Shown here piece after piece: positions 24,565-35,062 of a DNA stretch of 64,000 nt. The notes beneath the pieces were generated by a model, which did not search any database, had not been told where the DNA came from, and was given only the letters and a program-made list of their open reading frames with translations. How positions within the stretch are numbered: the stretch's first letter is position 1; each line of letters opens with the position of its first letter. The DNA lies in assembly GCF_032854445.1 (NCBI RefSeq), contig NC_088295.1, positions 95,783,805-95,847,804 of the forward strand. The letters run 5' to 3'. This DNA comes from Liolophura sinensis (lineage: Eukaryota > Mollusca > Polyplacophora > Chitonida > Chitonidae). Both the position numbers and the translations under genes were made by a program.

Positions 24565-25628
24565 CCACCTTTCTCTCTGTCGTTGCTGCTCTGGTTTTAC
24601 TCCCTATGATGCACGTCTATCACACTGTCGTTACTGCTCTGGTTATACTCTCTGTGGTGTACGTCTGTCACACTGTCGTCACTGCTTTGGTTTTACTCTC
24701 TGTGGTGTACATCTATCACACTGTCGTCACCGCTCTGGTTTTACTCTCTGTGGTGTACGTCTGTCACACTGTCGTTGCTGCTCTGGTTTTACTCCCTATG
24801 ATGCACGTCTATCACACTGTCGTTACTGCTCTGGTTATACTCTCTGTGGTGTACGTCTGTCACACTGTCGTCACTGCTCTGGTTTTACTCTCTGTGGTGT
24901 ACGTCTGTCACACTGTCGTCACTGCTCTGGTTTTACTCTCTGTGGTGTACGTCTATCACACTGTCGTTGCTGCTCTGGTTTTACTCCCTATGATGCACGT
25001 CTATCACACTGTCGTTACTGCTCTGGTTATACTCTCTGTGGTGTACGTCTGTCACACTGTCGTCACTGCTCTGGTTTTACTCTCTGTGGTGTACGTCTGT
25101 CACACTGTCGTCACTGCTCTGGTTTTACTCTCTGTGGTGTACGTCTATCACGCTGTCGTTTCTGCTTTGGTTTTACTCTCTGTGGTGTACATCTATCACA
25201 CTGTCGTTACTGCTCTGGTTTTACTCTCTGTGGTGTACGTCTATCACACTGTCGTTGCTGCTCTGGTTTTACTCTCTGTGGTGTACGTCTATCACACTGT
25301 CGTTGCTGCTCTGGTTTTACTCCCTATGATGCACGTCTATCACACTGTCGTCGCTGCTCTGGTTTTAGTCTCTATGCTGTATGTCTACCACACTGTCGAT
25401 GCTACTCTGGTTTTAGTCTCTATGCTGTATGTCTATCACACTGTCGTTGCTGCTCTGGTTTTACTCCCTGTGGTGTACGTCTATCACACTGTCGTTGCTG
25501 CTCTGGTTTTACTCCCTATGATGCACGTCTATCACACTGTCGTTGCTGCTTTGGTTTTACTCTCTGTGGTGTACGTCTATCACGCTGTCGTTGCTGCTCT
25601 GGTTTTACTCTCTATTGTGTGGTCTTTT
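24565..25628. repeat. Minisatellite array, 48-bp unit with 192-bp higher-order repeats
   Basis: About 22 copies of a 48-bp unit (core tctatcacactgtcgttgct). The variant tccctatgatgcacg recurs at 24601, 24793 and 24985, that is every 192 bp or four units. Two plus-strand frames are open throughout (399 and 360 codons) because 48 is a multiple of three. One of them reads as Cys-rich 16-residue repeats. Confidence 0.94.
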
Positions 25629-25689
25629 CTATTGTATTTCCTACAAAGACCTACATCCCCGAGATCTGGCCACTTTGCAATGTTATAAT

Positions 25690-26160
25690 GTGATCTCACC
25701 AAACACTGGTGTTGTATGAACACAAAGTTGTGTTCGTTCTAACGCGTCTTGTGTTGAAAGAATTGAACACAAGACGCGTTGGATGTTATACACAATACTG
25801 TCAGTAATATGCATATTTTGTTCTACTAACTCAAGTTAGGTAAACTATATTATATGCATAAATTATCTCATTTGCGTTCACCACAAGTTTTTGTTTTATT
25901 GTTTCGTAAAACTCTGTACTTGTACGTGTACTTCACATTTGTTCAACACATGTTTATGTCGAGGTACCACATTTCTGTGTTGAATGAAAACAACACAAGA
26001 TGCTGTGTTAGATTTCAACACAAATGAATTTTGTGTGATTATATTAAATGCGATGACAACCGCATTCTCAGTAATTGTAGGCCAGTGCCGTCTAGCAATT
26101 TGCAGCTATCAGCATTTTACCTAATTTTGTTAAGTATGTACATAGCTGTAATGAAACCCT
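25690..26160. other. Insert with a perfect 15-bp hairpin between duplicated arrays
   Basis: AT-rich sequence containing a perfect inverted repeat at 25741-25780: aacgcgtcttgtgtt, a 10-base loop, then its exact reverse complement. Motifs of the form aacacaag or its complement recur at 25718, 25735 and 25990-26035. This suggests a small palindromic element or MITE, but no target duplication could be fixed. Confidence 0.45.
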
Positions 26161-26217
26161 AACTGAGGTAAATTGACAGGTGGTCAGATCTCACCGGTAT
26201 TATGTGATCATTGGCTA

Positions 26218-26412
26218 CAAATCACACTGTCGTCGCTGCTCTGGTTTCGCATCCTATGCTGTACGTCTATCACTATGTCCTCGCTGCTTTGGTTTTACTC
26301 TCTATGCTGTATGTCTATCACTATGTCCTCGCTGCTCTGGCCTTACTCTCTCTTCTGTACGTCTATCGCATTGTCGTCGCTACTCTGGTTTTACTTTCTA
26401 TACCGTAGGTCT
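26218..26412. repeat. Second, diverged copy of the 48-bp array
   Basis: Four copies of the same 48-bp family as 24565-25628. The preceding sequence at about 26160-26215 (actgaggtaaattgacaggt) also matches the sequence preceding the large array at 24507 (actgaggtaaactggcaaga). The array and its flank were therefore duplicated together. Confidence 0.85.
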
Positions 26413-27068
26413 TTTATTGCATTACCAATCATATTCGATTTGATTTGTTCACCCAAAAGCGCATAGGGCATATGACATAAATAATATATAAAATAGGTCC
26501 AATATTTATGCATCTTTAACCTAATTCTTACATAATCAGACTGTAAAATAACCCAAGTCCTTATGTAAGCCTCAGTCGTAGCACGACTCTATTCAGTGCC
26601 GTCTGTAAACTGGAAGCTACCTAAATAAATCTTTGGACTTGTTATTACGAGTTATTTCCGAGAACAGATCTGGTTTATGAAGTGCCAGTGTTGTATATTT
26701 AATATATGTAATATGCCTGGAAATCGATAGCAGAAACATACAGGCTCTTCAAGTGATGACTCGGTTTTCGGTTTCAGATTACATGACTGATAACGCCATT
26801 ATACGCTTATTGTAGACCATCTAGCGCCTCATTTATATAGTAAACATGCGGATGCAGACATCCTGGTTCGTAAATTTCCTTCAGGTTTGGAAGGTCAGAG
26901 TACACGTACGTAAACACAGGTCTTGCACAATAACAATTGCCGATCAGAATTGCAATTCTATACTAGCCTTACTCATTAATGTACGCTTGACTGAGTGAGT
27001 CATAAATATGAGCGAGGGCTTAGGGTTTAAGGTCGTACTAAACAATTCTTCAGTAATACAGTAATATA
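26413..27068. other. Single-copy AT-rich spacer
   Basis: No exon, RNA gene or repeat family that I recognise. Confidence 0.45.
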
Positions 27069-28264
27069 GTACAGCCACAGATATTTACTTGACGCCATGG
27101 TATTCAGGTACAGCCACAGATATTTACTTGACGCCATGGTATTCAGGTACAGCCACAGATATTTACTTGACGCCATGGTATTCAGGTACAGCCACAGATA
27201 TTTACTTGACGCCATGATATTCAGGTACAGCCACAGATATTTACTTGACGCCATGATATTCAGGTACAGCCACAGATATTTACATGACGTAATTGTGTTC
27301 AGGTACAGCCACAGATATTTACTTGACGCCATGGTATTCAGGTACATCCACAGATATTTACATGACGCCATGATATTCAGGTACAGCCACAGATATTTAC
27401 TTGACGCCATGGTATTCAGGTACAGTCACAGATATTTATATGACGCCATGATATTCAGGTACAGCCACAGATATTTATATGACGTAATTGTGTTCAGGTA
27501 CAGCCACAGATATTTACTTGACGCCATGGTATTCAGGTGCAGCCACAGATATTTACATGACGCCATGATATTCAGGTACAGCCACAGATATTTACTTGAC
27601 GCCATGGTATTCAGGTACAGCCACAGATGTTTACTTGACGCCATGGTATTCAGGTATAGCCACAGATATTTACATGACGTCATGATATTCAGGTACAGCC
27701 ACAGATATTTACTTGACGCCATGGTATTCAGGTACAGCCACAGATGTTTACTTGACGCCATGGTATTCAGGTACAGCCACAGATATTTACATGACGTCAT
27801 GGTATTCAGGTACAGCCACAGATATTCACATGACGCCATGGTATTCAGGTACAGCCACAGATATTCACATGACGTCATGGTATTCAGGTACAGCCACAGA
27901 TATTTACTTGACGCCATGGTATTCAGGTACAGCCACAGATATTCACATGACGCCATGGTATTCAGGTACATCCACAGATATTTACTTGACGCCATGATAT
28001 TCAGGTACAGCCACAGATATTTACATGACATAATTGTGTTCAGGTACAGCCACAGATATTTACATGACGCCATGGTATTTAGGTACAGCCACAGATATTT
28101 ACATGATGCCATGGTATTCAGGTACAGCCACAGATATTTACATGACGTAATTGTGTTCAGGTACAGCCACAGATATTTACATGACGTAATTGTGTTTAGG
28201 TACAGTCACAGATATTTATATGACGTAATTGTGTTCAGGTACAGCCACAGATATTTACGAGACA
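27069..28264. repeat. Minisatellite array, 39-bp unit
   Basis: About 31 copies of a 39-bp unit (core ggtacagccacagatattta). Unit variants ttgacgccatgg, atgacgtcatgg and atgacgtaattg are interspersed. Several contain the palindrome TGACGTCA, a CRE-like octamer. Both strands are open because 39 is 13 codons. Confidence 0.95.
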
Positions 28265-28568
28265 CGATTGTATTGTTGTCTTCTTTTTAACTTGCCTATA
28301 TTCAGGTGTCTGAAAATCAGTGTTATTATAATCGATATTAAATATCAATGCTGTGTAGAGCGTGGGGTGTTACGTGTTATTTGAAAATTTCTACATGCGA
28401 GGAATCTCCGCATCTAATAATACAGCCTGGGTATTTCCGCGCTCAGGTCACACGCCAATGCGTAACTGGAAAATCAGTTTCAGTTTCCCATTTCTCCCAT
28501 TTCTTATAGGCGGCCTCTATCGTAAGATTTTCTTTCATTACAGCCAGCTACTGCTGAGCTTAGTCGTG
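28265..28568. promoter_or_regulatory. Upstream region of gene B (promoter/5'UTR expected)
   Basis: Single-copy sequence between the 39-bp array and the gene B start codon. A promoter is inferred from position only; I see no definite core element. Confidence 0.3.
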
Positions 28569-28632
28569 ATGTCTTCCCCTTATCCGTACTGTATTCTAGC
28601 GTATTGGTTGACATGGACTGTTAACTATGGAG
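28569..28632 (+). CDS. Gene B exon 1: signal peptide
   Basis: The ATG opens MSSPYPYCILAYWLTWTVNY followed by Gly and a GGAG|GTAAGAG donor in phase 1. The pattern W-L-x-W-x-x-x-Y-G at the exon end parallels gene A exon 1, supporting common descent. Confidence 0.8.
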
Positions 28633-31600
28633 GTAAGAGGTATACATTGTATACACAGGTTATACCGTGTCCCAGTTCACACTGAGTTCTTAATTGACAT
28701 GCCGTGATGCGCAAGTTAACCGTTCGTCTATCAGCTACTGTATGTACTTCACCCAACAGGTCAACACGTCAACCCAACTTAGGATCAAAACATCAGAACA
28801 GGAATAGGCCTAACTTATGTAGTTAAGTAGGTGTTTATACCAGTGGTGGCTATATGCCAGTTGTGGTTATATGGCAGTTGTGGCTATATGCCAGTTGTGG
28901 TTATATGCCAGTTGTGGTTATATGCCAGTTGTAGATATATGCCTGCTGTGGTTATATGCCAGCTGTGGTTATATGCCAGTTGTGGATACATGCCAGTTGT
29001 GGTTATATACCAGCTGTGGTTATATGCCAGTTGTGGCTATATGCCAGTTGTGGCTATATACCAGTTGTGGTTATATGCCAGTTGTTGCTAAATGCCAGTT
29101 GTGGATATATGCCAGCTATGGTTAACTGGCATTGTGGATATGCCAGTTGTGGATATATGCCAGTTGTGGTTATATGCCAGTTGTGGTTATATGCCAGTTG
29201 TGGTTATATGCCAGTTGTGGTTATATGCCAGTTATGGTTATATGCCAGTTGTGGTTATATGCCAGTTGTGGTTATATGCCAGTTATGGTTATATGCCAGT
29301 TGTGGTTATATGCCAGTTGTGGATATATGCCAGTAGTGGTTATGTGCCAGTTGTGGCTATATACCAGTTGTGGTTATATGCCAGTTGTGGCTATATGCCA
29401 GTTGTGAATATATGCCAATTGTGGTTAACTGGCATTGTGGATATGCCAGTTGTGGCTATATGCCAGTTGTGGTTGTATGCCAGTTGTGGTTAACTGGCAT
29501 GCCAGTGGTGGTTATATGCCAGTTGCGGTTAAATGTCAGTTGTAGTTATATGCCAGTTGTAGTTATATGCCAGTTGTAGTTATATGCCAGTTGTGGATAT
29601 ATGCCAGTTGTGGATACATGCCAGTTGTAGATATATACCAGTTGTGGTCATATGCCAGTTGTGGTTGTATGCCAGTTGTGGATATATGCCAGTTGTGGTT
29701 GTATGCCAGTTGTGGATATATGCCAGTTGTGGTTATATGCCAGTTGTGGTTATATGCCAGTTGTGGATACATGCCAGTTGTAGATATATACCAGTTGTGG
29801 TCATATGCCAGTTGTGGTTGTATGCCAGTTGTGGTTATATGCCAGTTGTGGTTGTATGCCAGTTGTGGATATATGCCAGTTGTGGTTGTATGCCAGTTGT
29901 GGATATATGCCAGTTGTGGTTATATGCCAGTTGTGGATATATGCCAGTTGTGGATACATGCCAGTTGTAGATATATACCAGTTGTGGTCATATGCCAGTT
30001 GTGGTTGTATGCCAGTTGTGGTTATATGCCAGTTGTGGTTGTATGCCAGTTGTGGATATATGCCAGTTGTGGTTATATGCCAGTTGTGGTTATATGCCAG
30101 TTGTGGATATGCCAGTTGTGGATATGCCAGTTGTGGTTATATGCCAGTTGTGGTTATATGCCAGTTGTGGATATGCCAGTTGTGGATATGCCAGTTGCGG
30201 AAATATGCCAGTTGTGGCTATATACCAGTTGTGGTTATATGCCATTTGTGGCTATATGCCAGTTGTGGCTATATGCCAGTTGTGGTTATATACCAGTTGT
30301 GGTTATATGACAGTTGTGGTTGTATGCCAGTTGTAGTTATATGCCAGTTGTGGCTATATGCCAGTTGTGGCTATATGCCAGTTGTGGTTGTATGCCAGTT
30401 GTGGATATATGCCAGTTGTGGTTATATGCCAGTTGTAGTTATATGCCAGTTGTTATATGCCAGTTGTGGTTATATACCAGTTGTAGTTATATGCCAGTTG
30501 TGGATATGCCAGTTGTGGATATGCCAGTTGTGGTTATATCCCAGTTGTGATTATATGGGTGATTCTACGAAAAGTGACCCCATTACCGTCACGCGCTTTA
30601 TATATTAAATTTCAGATCTATATAGACATATTTCACGTCATTTTCAATATAATGTTAATGAATGATGATTAAAAGAGTTTCCTGCAATTTTATCATGAAC
30701 CACATTAAGTTTTTGGGGGGGAAATTTTGAAGTTTTGTCTTACTTTTCTTTGTGTCACTATGATATACTGTCACAATGAAACAACAATTTCTGTTTGATT
30801 TAACTAACAAAATTTTTACAAGTGGTTTGAATTTGAAACTCCCAATTCACTCACATCCTGTCAATCATTCGGCTGCCCATTAAATATAGAGGGCGCAACT
30901 GAGACTAGTCACGTGTTCTGAAAACAGACGACATACTTTGCGATACATATGGAGCAATAATTATTTATCTGCTGTGCAAATTTTCATGTAAGTATTCTTG
31001 TCCATTGAGTCTATGATTAATTTGTCTTTACCCTTCACCATCCTGATAATTAAGTTGTCTTAATAATAAGCTCATCTTCGCTTTATTTTTCCATCCCTAA
31101 TGTCGATGACATTCACTTTATTTTACAATCCCTAATGTCGATGACAATCACTTTATTTTACAATCCTTCATGTCGATGACAATCACTTTATTTTTCCATC
31201 CCTAATGTCGATGACAATCACTTTATTTTACAATCCTTGATGTTGATGACAATCACTTTATTTTACAATCCTTGATGTCGATGACAATCACTTTATTTTA
31301 CAATCCCTAATGTCGATGACAATCACTTTATTTTACAATCCCTAATGTCGATGATAATCACTTTATTTTACAACCCTTGATGTTGATGACAATCACTTTA
31401 TTTTTCCATCCCTGATGTTGATAACAATTCTCACAAATCTCATGATGTATACACACAATCTGTACCTGGACAGTTACCTAATAAAGGTCTTGATATATAA
31501 ACACAGTGCGCACCTGGACACTTACCTGACAAACCCCTTGCTCTTGATGACATTCACTTTATTTTGCAATCCTTGATGTTGATCCCATTCACTTTGTTTT

Positions 31601-34600
31601 AACAATCCCAGATGTCGATGACAATCACTTTATTTTACAATCCCTGATATTGATGACAGTTACTTTATTTTTCCATCCCTGATGTTAATAACAATTCCGA
31701 TAAATCTCATGATGTATACACACAACCTGCACTTGGACAGTTACCTGATAAATCTCGTGATGTATAAACACTGGCGCACTGGGGCACCTGGACAGTTACC
31801 TGACAATCCCCCTGACGTATACACACAGTCCACACCTGGACAGTTACCTGACAAAGGCCCTGATGTATACACACAGTCAGCACCTGGACAGTTACCTGAC
31901 AAATCTCCTGATGTATACACCCAATCCGTATCTGGACAGTTACCTGAAAGGTTTGATTGTCTAACAATCTACATACTTGTTTTTGTCATTTCGTTCTCAC
32001 AGGCTGCTCTGACAGAAACCCCCCTGTTACGATCGACGTGTCAGTACCAAAAAGTGTCAGTGTTGAACTACCCTGTCTTATTGGCTACCGGTTGTCAGGG
32101 CATCCGTCCTTTGAGAGAGGCTGGTGGGAACTTAACAGTCAGGATAACGTGGTCAAAAAGGATTCTTCCGGAACAGTAAATAGTTCAGAAGGTTATGGGA
32201 TAACTGACGAGTTTTCTCTGATCGTGAACAAAACTGAGCCCGGAAAATGGTTGTATAAGTGCACAGTGATGAACGATACAGCCCTCGACAACCTACGACA
32301 ACAGCTGACTACACTCGTCGTCACAGGTACGTCTATAGGCCGTCCAGAAAACGACAGTCATTGACAGTCTCCATAAACTTTCTTTAAATACAATGTTAAC
32401 ACTATTAAGAACTGGGAAAGTTGCCTATTCACCATTTTAAACACTTCGCTCTTGCTTATCCAGATGACGTCACAGAGGTCATTAATCGATCTTCCGGTAA
32501 TGACGTCACATTGCATTGCCCTGCTGATAAAGGATCTCTGGCCACGTGGTATAAGGGGATGAGCATACCCAGGAAGACTGTAGCCGCCAGTGCGCCCAGC
32601 CCAGGGTCAGAGTTCACGATACCGTCGGCTTCGGAGTCAGATTCGGGGATTTATGTCTGTGACGTTATCGCTGAGAACCACGGCCAAGTCAAGAGAAAAC
32701 TCCTGTATTTCGCGGTGTCTGTCACTGAGGGTAGGTTCATTATCATAAACTGGTGTCCGCTTCGTTGGCCTTGTGTTTATATCATCCGCCTCGAAGTCGG
32801 GAGACCTGGGATGAAACTTGAGTCGGGTCCTTCCAAAGCCTGTAAAAATGGTAGGCCTACTTGTTGCTGCCTAGCTTGGCGCTTAACACTGATAGATTAG
32901 AGCGAGCAAACAAGATTGGTTGGTCCGGTGTCAGTATAATGAGACTGGATGGGGTGTCATGCCTGATGTCTTCGGCCTGATACTTCAATTGCGGCAGCAC
33001 TTTGGCAGTATGGATTCGCCCTGCACAGTATATGTTCACATTCCTAGTGACTCCTCGTCCTCATATGGCTGAAAAATTGTTAAGTACGACGTTAAATCCC
33101 AAGCATAAATAAGATGAGTTTATCTGTTTTCCTTGTTTTGGGGCTTTATAAAAACATAAATCCTGTTACAAGGGAACTAATCATCAATTTTCCTTGGTTG
33201 TAGCTGAAGGGGACGGGCTCCAGCTAAGCCTGATAGTTAGCACGGCAGTGATACTATGTGTCGTGTTAGCAGTAGGAGTTATATGCTACAGAAGGAGGAA
33301 GACGAGAAACACAGGTGAGTCGGTATCTATTCTGGACTTCACGTACTGATGCGTGTCACAACTGAAGAACTTTCGTCTAAGATGACAATCAAATTTACTT
33401 GTCCTCTCTTGGTATCGTACTAGATGTTTATTATTTAACACAAGATCTCAGTAACGAGCCTTAGTAACTGCACTTCTGGTATACGATGATGACATTAATA
33501 ACACTTTCTTCATGATAACTTCAATAATAACACCTTTTTGATGATATCTTCAGTAATGGCATCTTCTTGATGATAGCTTCAGTAAGGACACTTTCTTCAT
33601 GATAGCTTCAGTAATGACACCTCCTTGATGATACCTTCGCTTATGACACCTTCTTAATGATAAGTTCAGTACTGACACGTTCTTGATGATACCTTCAGGA
33701 CTGACACCTTCTTGATAATAGCTTTAGTAATGACCCCTTCTTGATGATAGCTTCAGTACTGACACCTTCTTGATGATAGCTTCAGTATTGACACCTTTTT
33801 GATGATAGGTTCAGTACTGACATCTTCTTGATGATGACTTCATTAATGGCATCTCCTTAATGATAGCTTCAGTACTGACACGTTCTTGATGACAGCTTCA
33901 GTGATGACACCTTTTTGATGATAGCTTCATTAATGAGACCTTCTTGATGATAACTTCAGTAATGACACCTCCTTAATGATAGCTTCAGGACTGACACCTC
34001 CTTAATGATAGCTTCAGGACTGACACTTTCTTGATGATAGCTTCAGGACTGACACCTCCTTAATGATAGCTTCAGGACTGACACGTTCTTGATGATAGCT
34101 TCAGGACTGACACCTCCTTAATGATAGCTTCAGGACTGACACGTTCTTAGCTTCAGTAATGACACCTTCTTGATGATAGTTTCCTCAATGACACCTCCTT
34201 GATGATAGCTTCAATGACACCCCCATAACGATATCTTCAGTGCTGACACTTCTTGATGATAGCTTCAGTAATGACACCTTTTTGATGATAACTTTAGTGG
34301 TGACACCTTTTTGATGATATCTTCAGTAGCGACACTTCCTTGAAGATAGCTTCAGTACTGACACGTTCTTGATGATAGCTTCAATTACCTTGTGCCCATG
34401 ACCTCTGTGGTGGCTCCTCTCACCTACAGGGATTATTTTTGTACCTCTTGTCTGTGTTTTTACAAGTATCTCTTCATGCCCATGACATCAGTGATGGCCC
34501 TAGTGTGCTCTTCCTTCAGACATAGTTTTCTGAACCTTCAGGTCGGGATGATACAAGTATTCGATATCAGTCATCTGTCTCCCAGACTCCAGATGTGTGC

Positions 34601-34663
34601 CAGTATGTGAAAGTTGGCTCAAATATATCTCCTGACGAGAGTGTAGTGATGGAGACAGGTTGA
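28569..34663 (+). CDS. Gene B: two-Ig-domain membrane receptor-like protein, paralogue of gene A (5 exons, 295 aa)
   Basis: Assembled from exons 28569-28632, 32003-32326, 32464-32730, 33204-33314 and 34542-34663. All introns are GT-AG and phase 1, as in gene A. Predicted protein: signal peptide (1 to about 20), Ig domain 1 (about 22-129, Cys46/WW62-63/Cys108), Ig domain 2 (130-218, Cys148/WYK158-160/Cys195 with the classical SDSGIYVC), TM helix (about 226-247), basic RRRKTR, and a 40-residue tail. The tail has two tyrosines; Tyr277 lies in CQYVKV, which fits Y-x-x-V but has Cys rather than S/I/V/L at -2, so it is only ITIM-like. NxS/T sequons lie at 81, 97, 112, 137 and 283, the last one cytoplasmic. 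Intron 1 is filled by arrays, intron 3 by a SINE, intron 4 by a 29-bp array. Same-strand tandem duplicate of gene A. Likely cell-surface recognition; ligand unknown. Confidence 0.85.
28838..30558. repeat. Minisatellite array, 17-bp unit (gene B intron 1)
   Basis: About 100 copies of tatatgccagttgtggt, with 12-bp-shorter and 5-bp-shorter variants (for example gatatgccagttgtgg) and a block near 29600-30000 repeated at higher order. Because 17 is not a multiple of three, all three frames on one strand read the same 17-residue repeat. Confidence 0.95.
30559..31084. other. Single-copy AT-rich intron segment (gene B intron 1)
   Basis: No exon-like ORF or mobile element recognised. Confidence 0.45.
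31085..31685. repeat. Composite arrays, 35-bp unit with an embedded 48-bp family (gene B intron 1)
   Basis: About ten 35-bp copies (core tttattttacaatccctaat, 31085-31430), then two copies of a 48-bp family (31440-31545), then four more 35-bp copies (31546-31685). The pattern shows that a block holding both families was duplicated. Confidence 0.9.
31686..31955. repeat. Minisatellite array, 48-bp unit (gene B intron 1)
   Basis: About five copies of a 48-bp unit (core ggacagttacctgacaaatc). Same family as the two copies at 31440-31545. Ends about 50 bp before the exon 2 acceptor. Confidence 0.9.
32003..32326 (+). CDS. Gene B exon 2: Ig-like domain 1
   Basis: Acceptor cgttctcacag|gc and donor tcacag|gtacgt (phase 1), 324 bp. 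It encodes VSVELPC, a WWEL segment, and DEFSLIVNKTEPGKWLYKC. Length, phase and the PGKW-Y-C block match gene A exon 2. The first Cys follows the Gly at the exon junction in both genes. Confidence 0.88.
32464..32730 (+). CDS. Gene B exon 3: Ig-like domain 2
   Basis: Acceptor cttatccag|at and donor gagg|gtaggt, phase 1, 267 bp. It encodes DVTLHCPADKGSLATWYK and a canonical SESDSGIYVC, ending in a YFAVSV strand. It starts with Asp at the split codon, as in gene A. The preceding intron is only 137 bp. Confidence 0.88.
32755..33113 (+). mobile_element. SINE of a second family in gene B intron 3
   Basis: The head (32768-32840) resembles a decayed tRNA with cctcgaagtcgggagacctg. The 3' part has gcggcagcac and cctgcacagtatatgttcac, and the tail gaaaaattgttaagtacgac followed by gttaaat and A-rich sequence. 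I recognise this tail from common molluscan SINEs (established knowledge, not searched). It fills most of the 473-bp intron. Minus ORF 32857-33039 is spurious. Confidence 0.75.
33204..33314 (+). CDS. Gene B exon 4: transmembrane segment
   Basis: Acceptor ccttggttgtag|ct and donor acag|gtgagt, phase 1, 111 bp. It encodes a short stalk, the helix LSLIVSTAVILCVVLAVGVI and the basic YRRRKTR. Matches gene A exon 4 in position, phase and size. Confidence 0.85.
33470..34390. repeat. Minisatellite array, 29-bp unit resembling 3' splice sites (gene B intron 4)
   Basis: About 30 copies of a 29-bp unit. Each carries tactgacaccttcttgatga then tagcttcag: a branchpoint-like TACTGAC, a pyrimidine-rich stretch, and CAG about 23 bp later. 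The real exon 5 acceptor lies 150 bp after the array. Confidence 0.93.
34542..34663 (+). CDS. Gene B exon 5: cytoplasmic tail and stop
   Basis: Acceptor tttctgaaccttcag|gt. It encodes about 40 residues starting GRDDTSIRYQSSVSQ, then VCQYVKVGSNISPDE, and ends VVMETG before TGA at 34661-34663. The frame follows from the phase-1 junction. Overlapping longer ORFs in other frames are not used. The last ten codons are the seed of the following 64-bp array. The tail has no similarity to that of gene A. Confidence 0.75.
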
Positions 34664-35062
34664 GTGGCCTCGTGCAGGTAGACTTGTGTAAACACCTCCA
34701 AACGACAGTATGATGGTGAGTGGTTGAGTGGCCTCGTGCAGGTAGACTTGTGTAAACACCTCCAGACGACAGTATGATGGAGACAGGTTGAGTGGCCTCG
34801 TGCAGGTAGACTTCTGTAAACACCTCCAGACGACAGTATGATGGGGAGTGGTTGAGTGGCCTCGTGCAGGTAGACTTCTGTAAGTACCTCCAGACGACAG
34901 TATGATGGGTACAGGTTGAGTGGCCTCGTGGAAACAGATTTGTGTAAACACCTCCTGACGACAGTATGATGGGGACAGGTTGAGTGGCCTCGTGGGAACA
35001 GATTTGTGTAAACACCTCCAGACGACAGTATGATCGGGAAGTAGTTGAGTGACTGCACTGGT
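34632..35062. repeat. Minisatellite array, 64-bp unit derived from the gene B coding end
   Basis: About seven copies of a 64-bp unit. It starts within exon 5 and includes gatggagacaggttgagtgg, that is the last codons, stop codon and first 3'UTR bases of gene B, plus cctcgtgcaggtagacttgt. Minus-strand ORFs across it are repeat artefacts. Confidence 0.92.

Noticed and set aside
24494-25693. 399-codon Cys-rich repeat ORF
   Set aside because: Product of a 48-bp minisatellite; a second frame is open equally far, and no splice sites or promoter are evident.
27097-28290. 397-codon repeat ORF
   Set aside because: 39-bp repeat, both strands open; not treated as a gene.
28838-30558. Possible CRISPR-like regular repeat
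   Set aside because: 17-bp units are directly adjacent with no unique spacers; this is an ordinary minisatellite in an animal intron.
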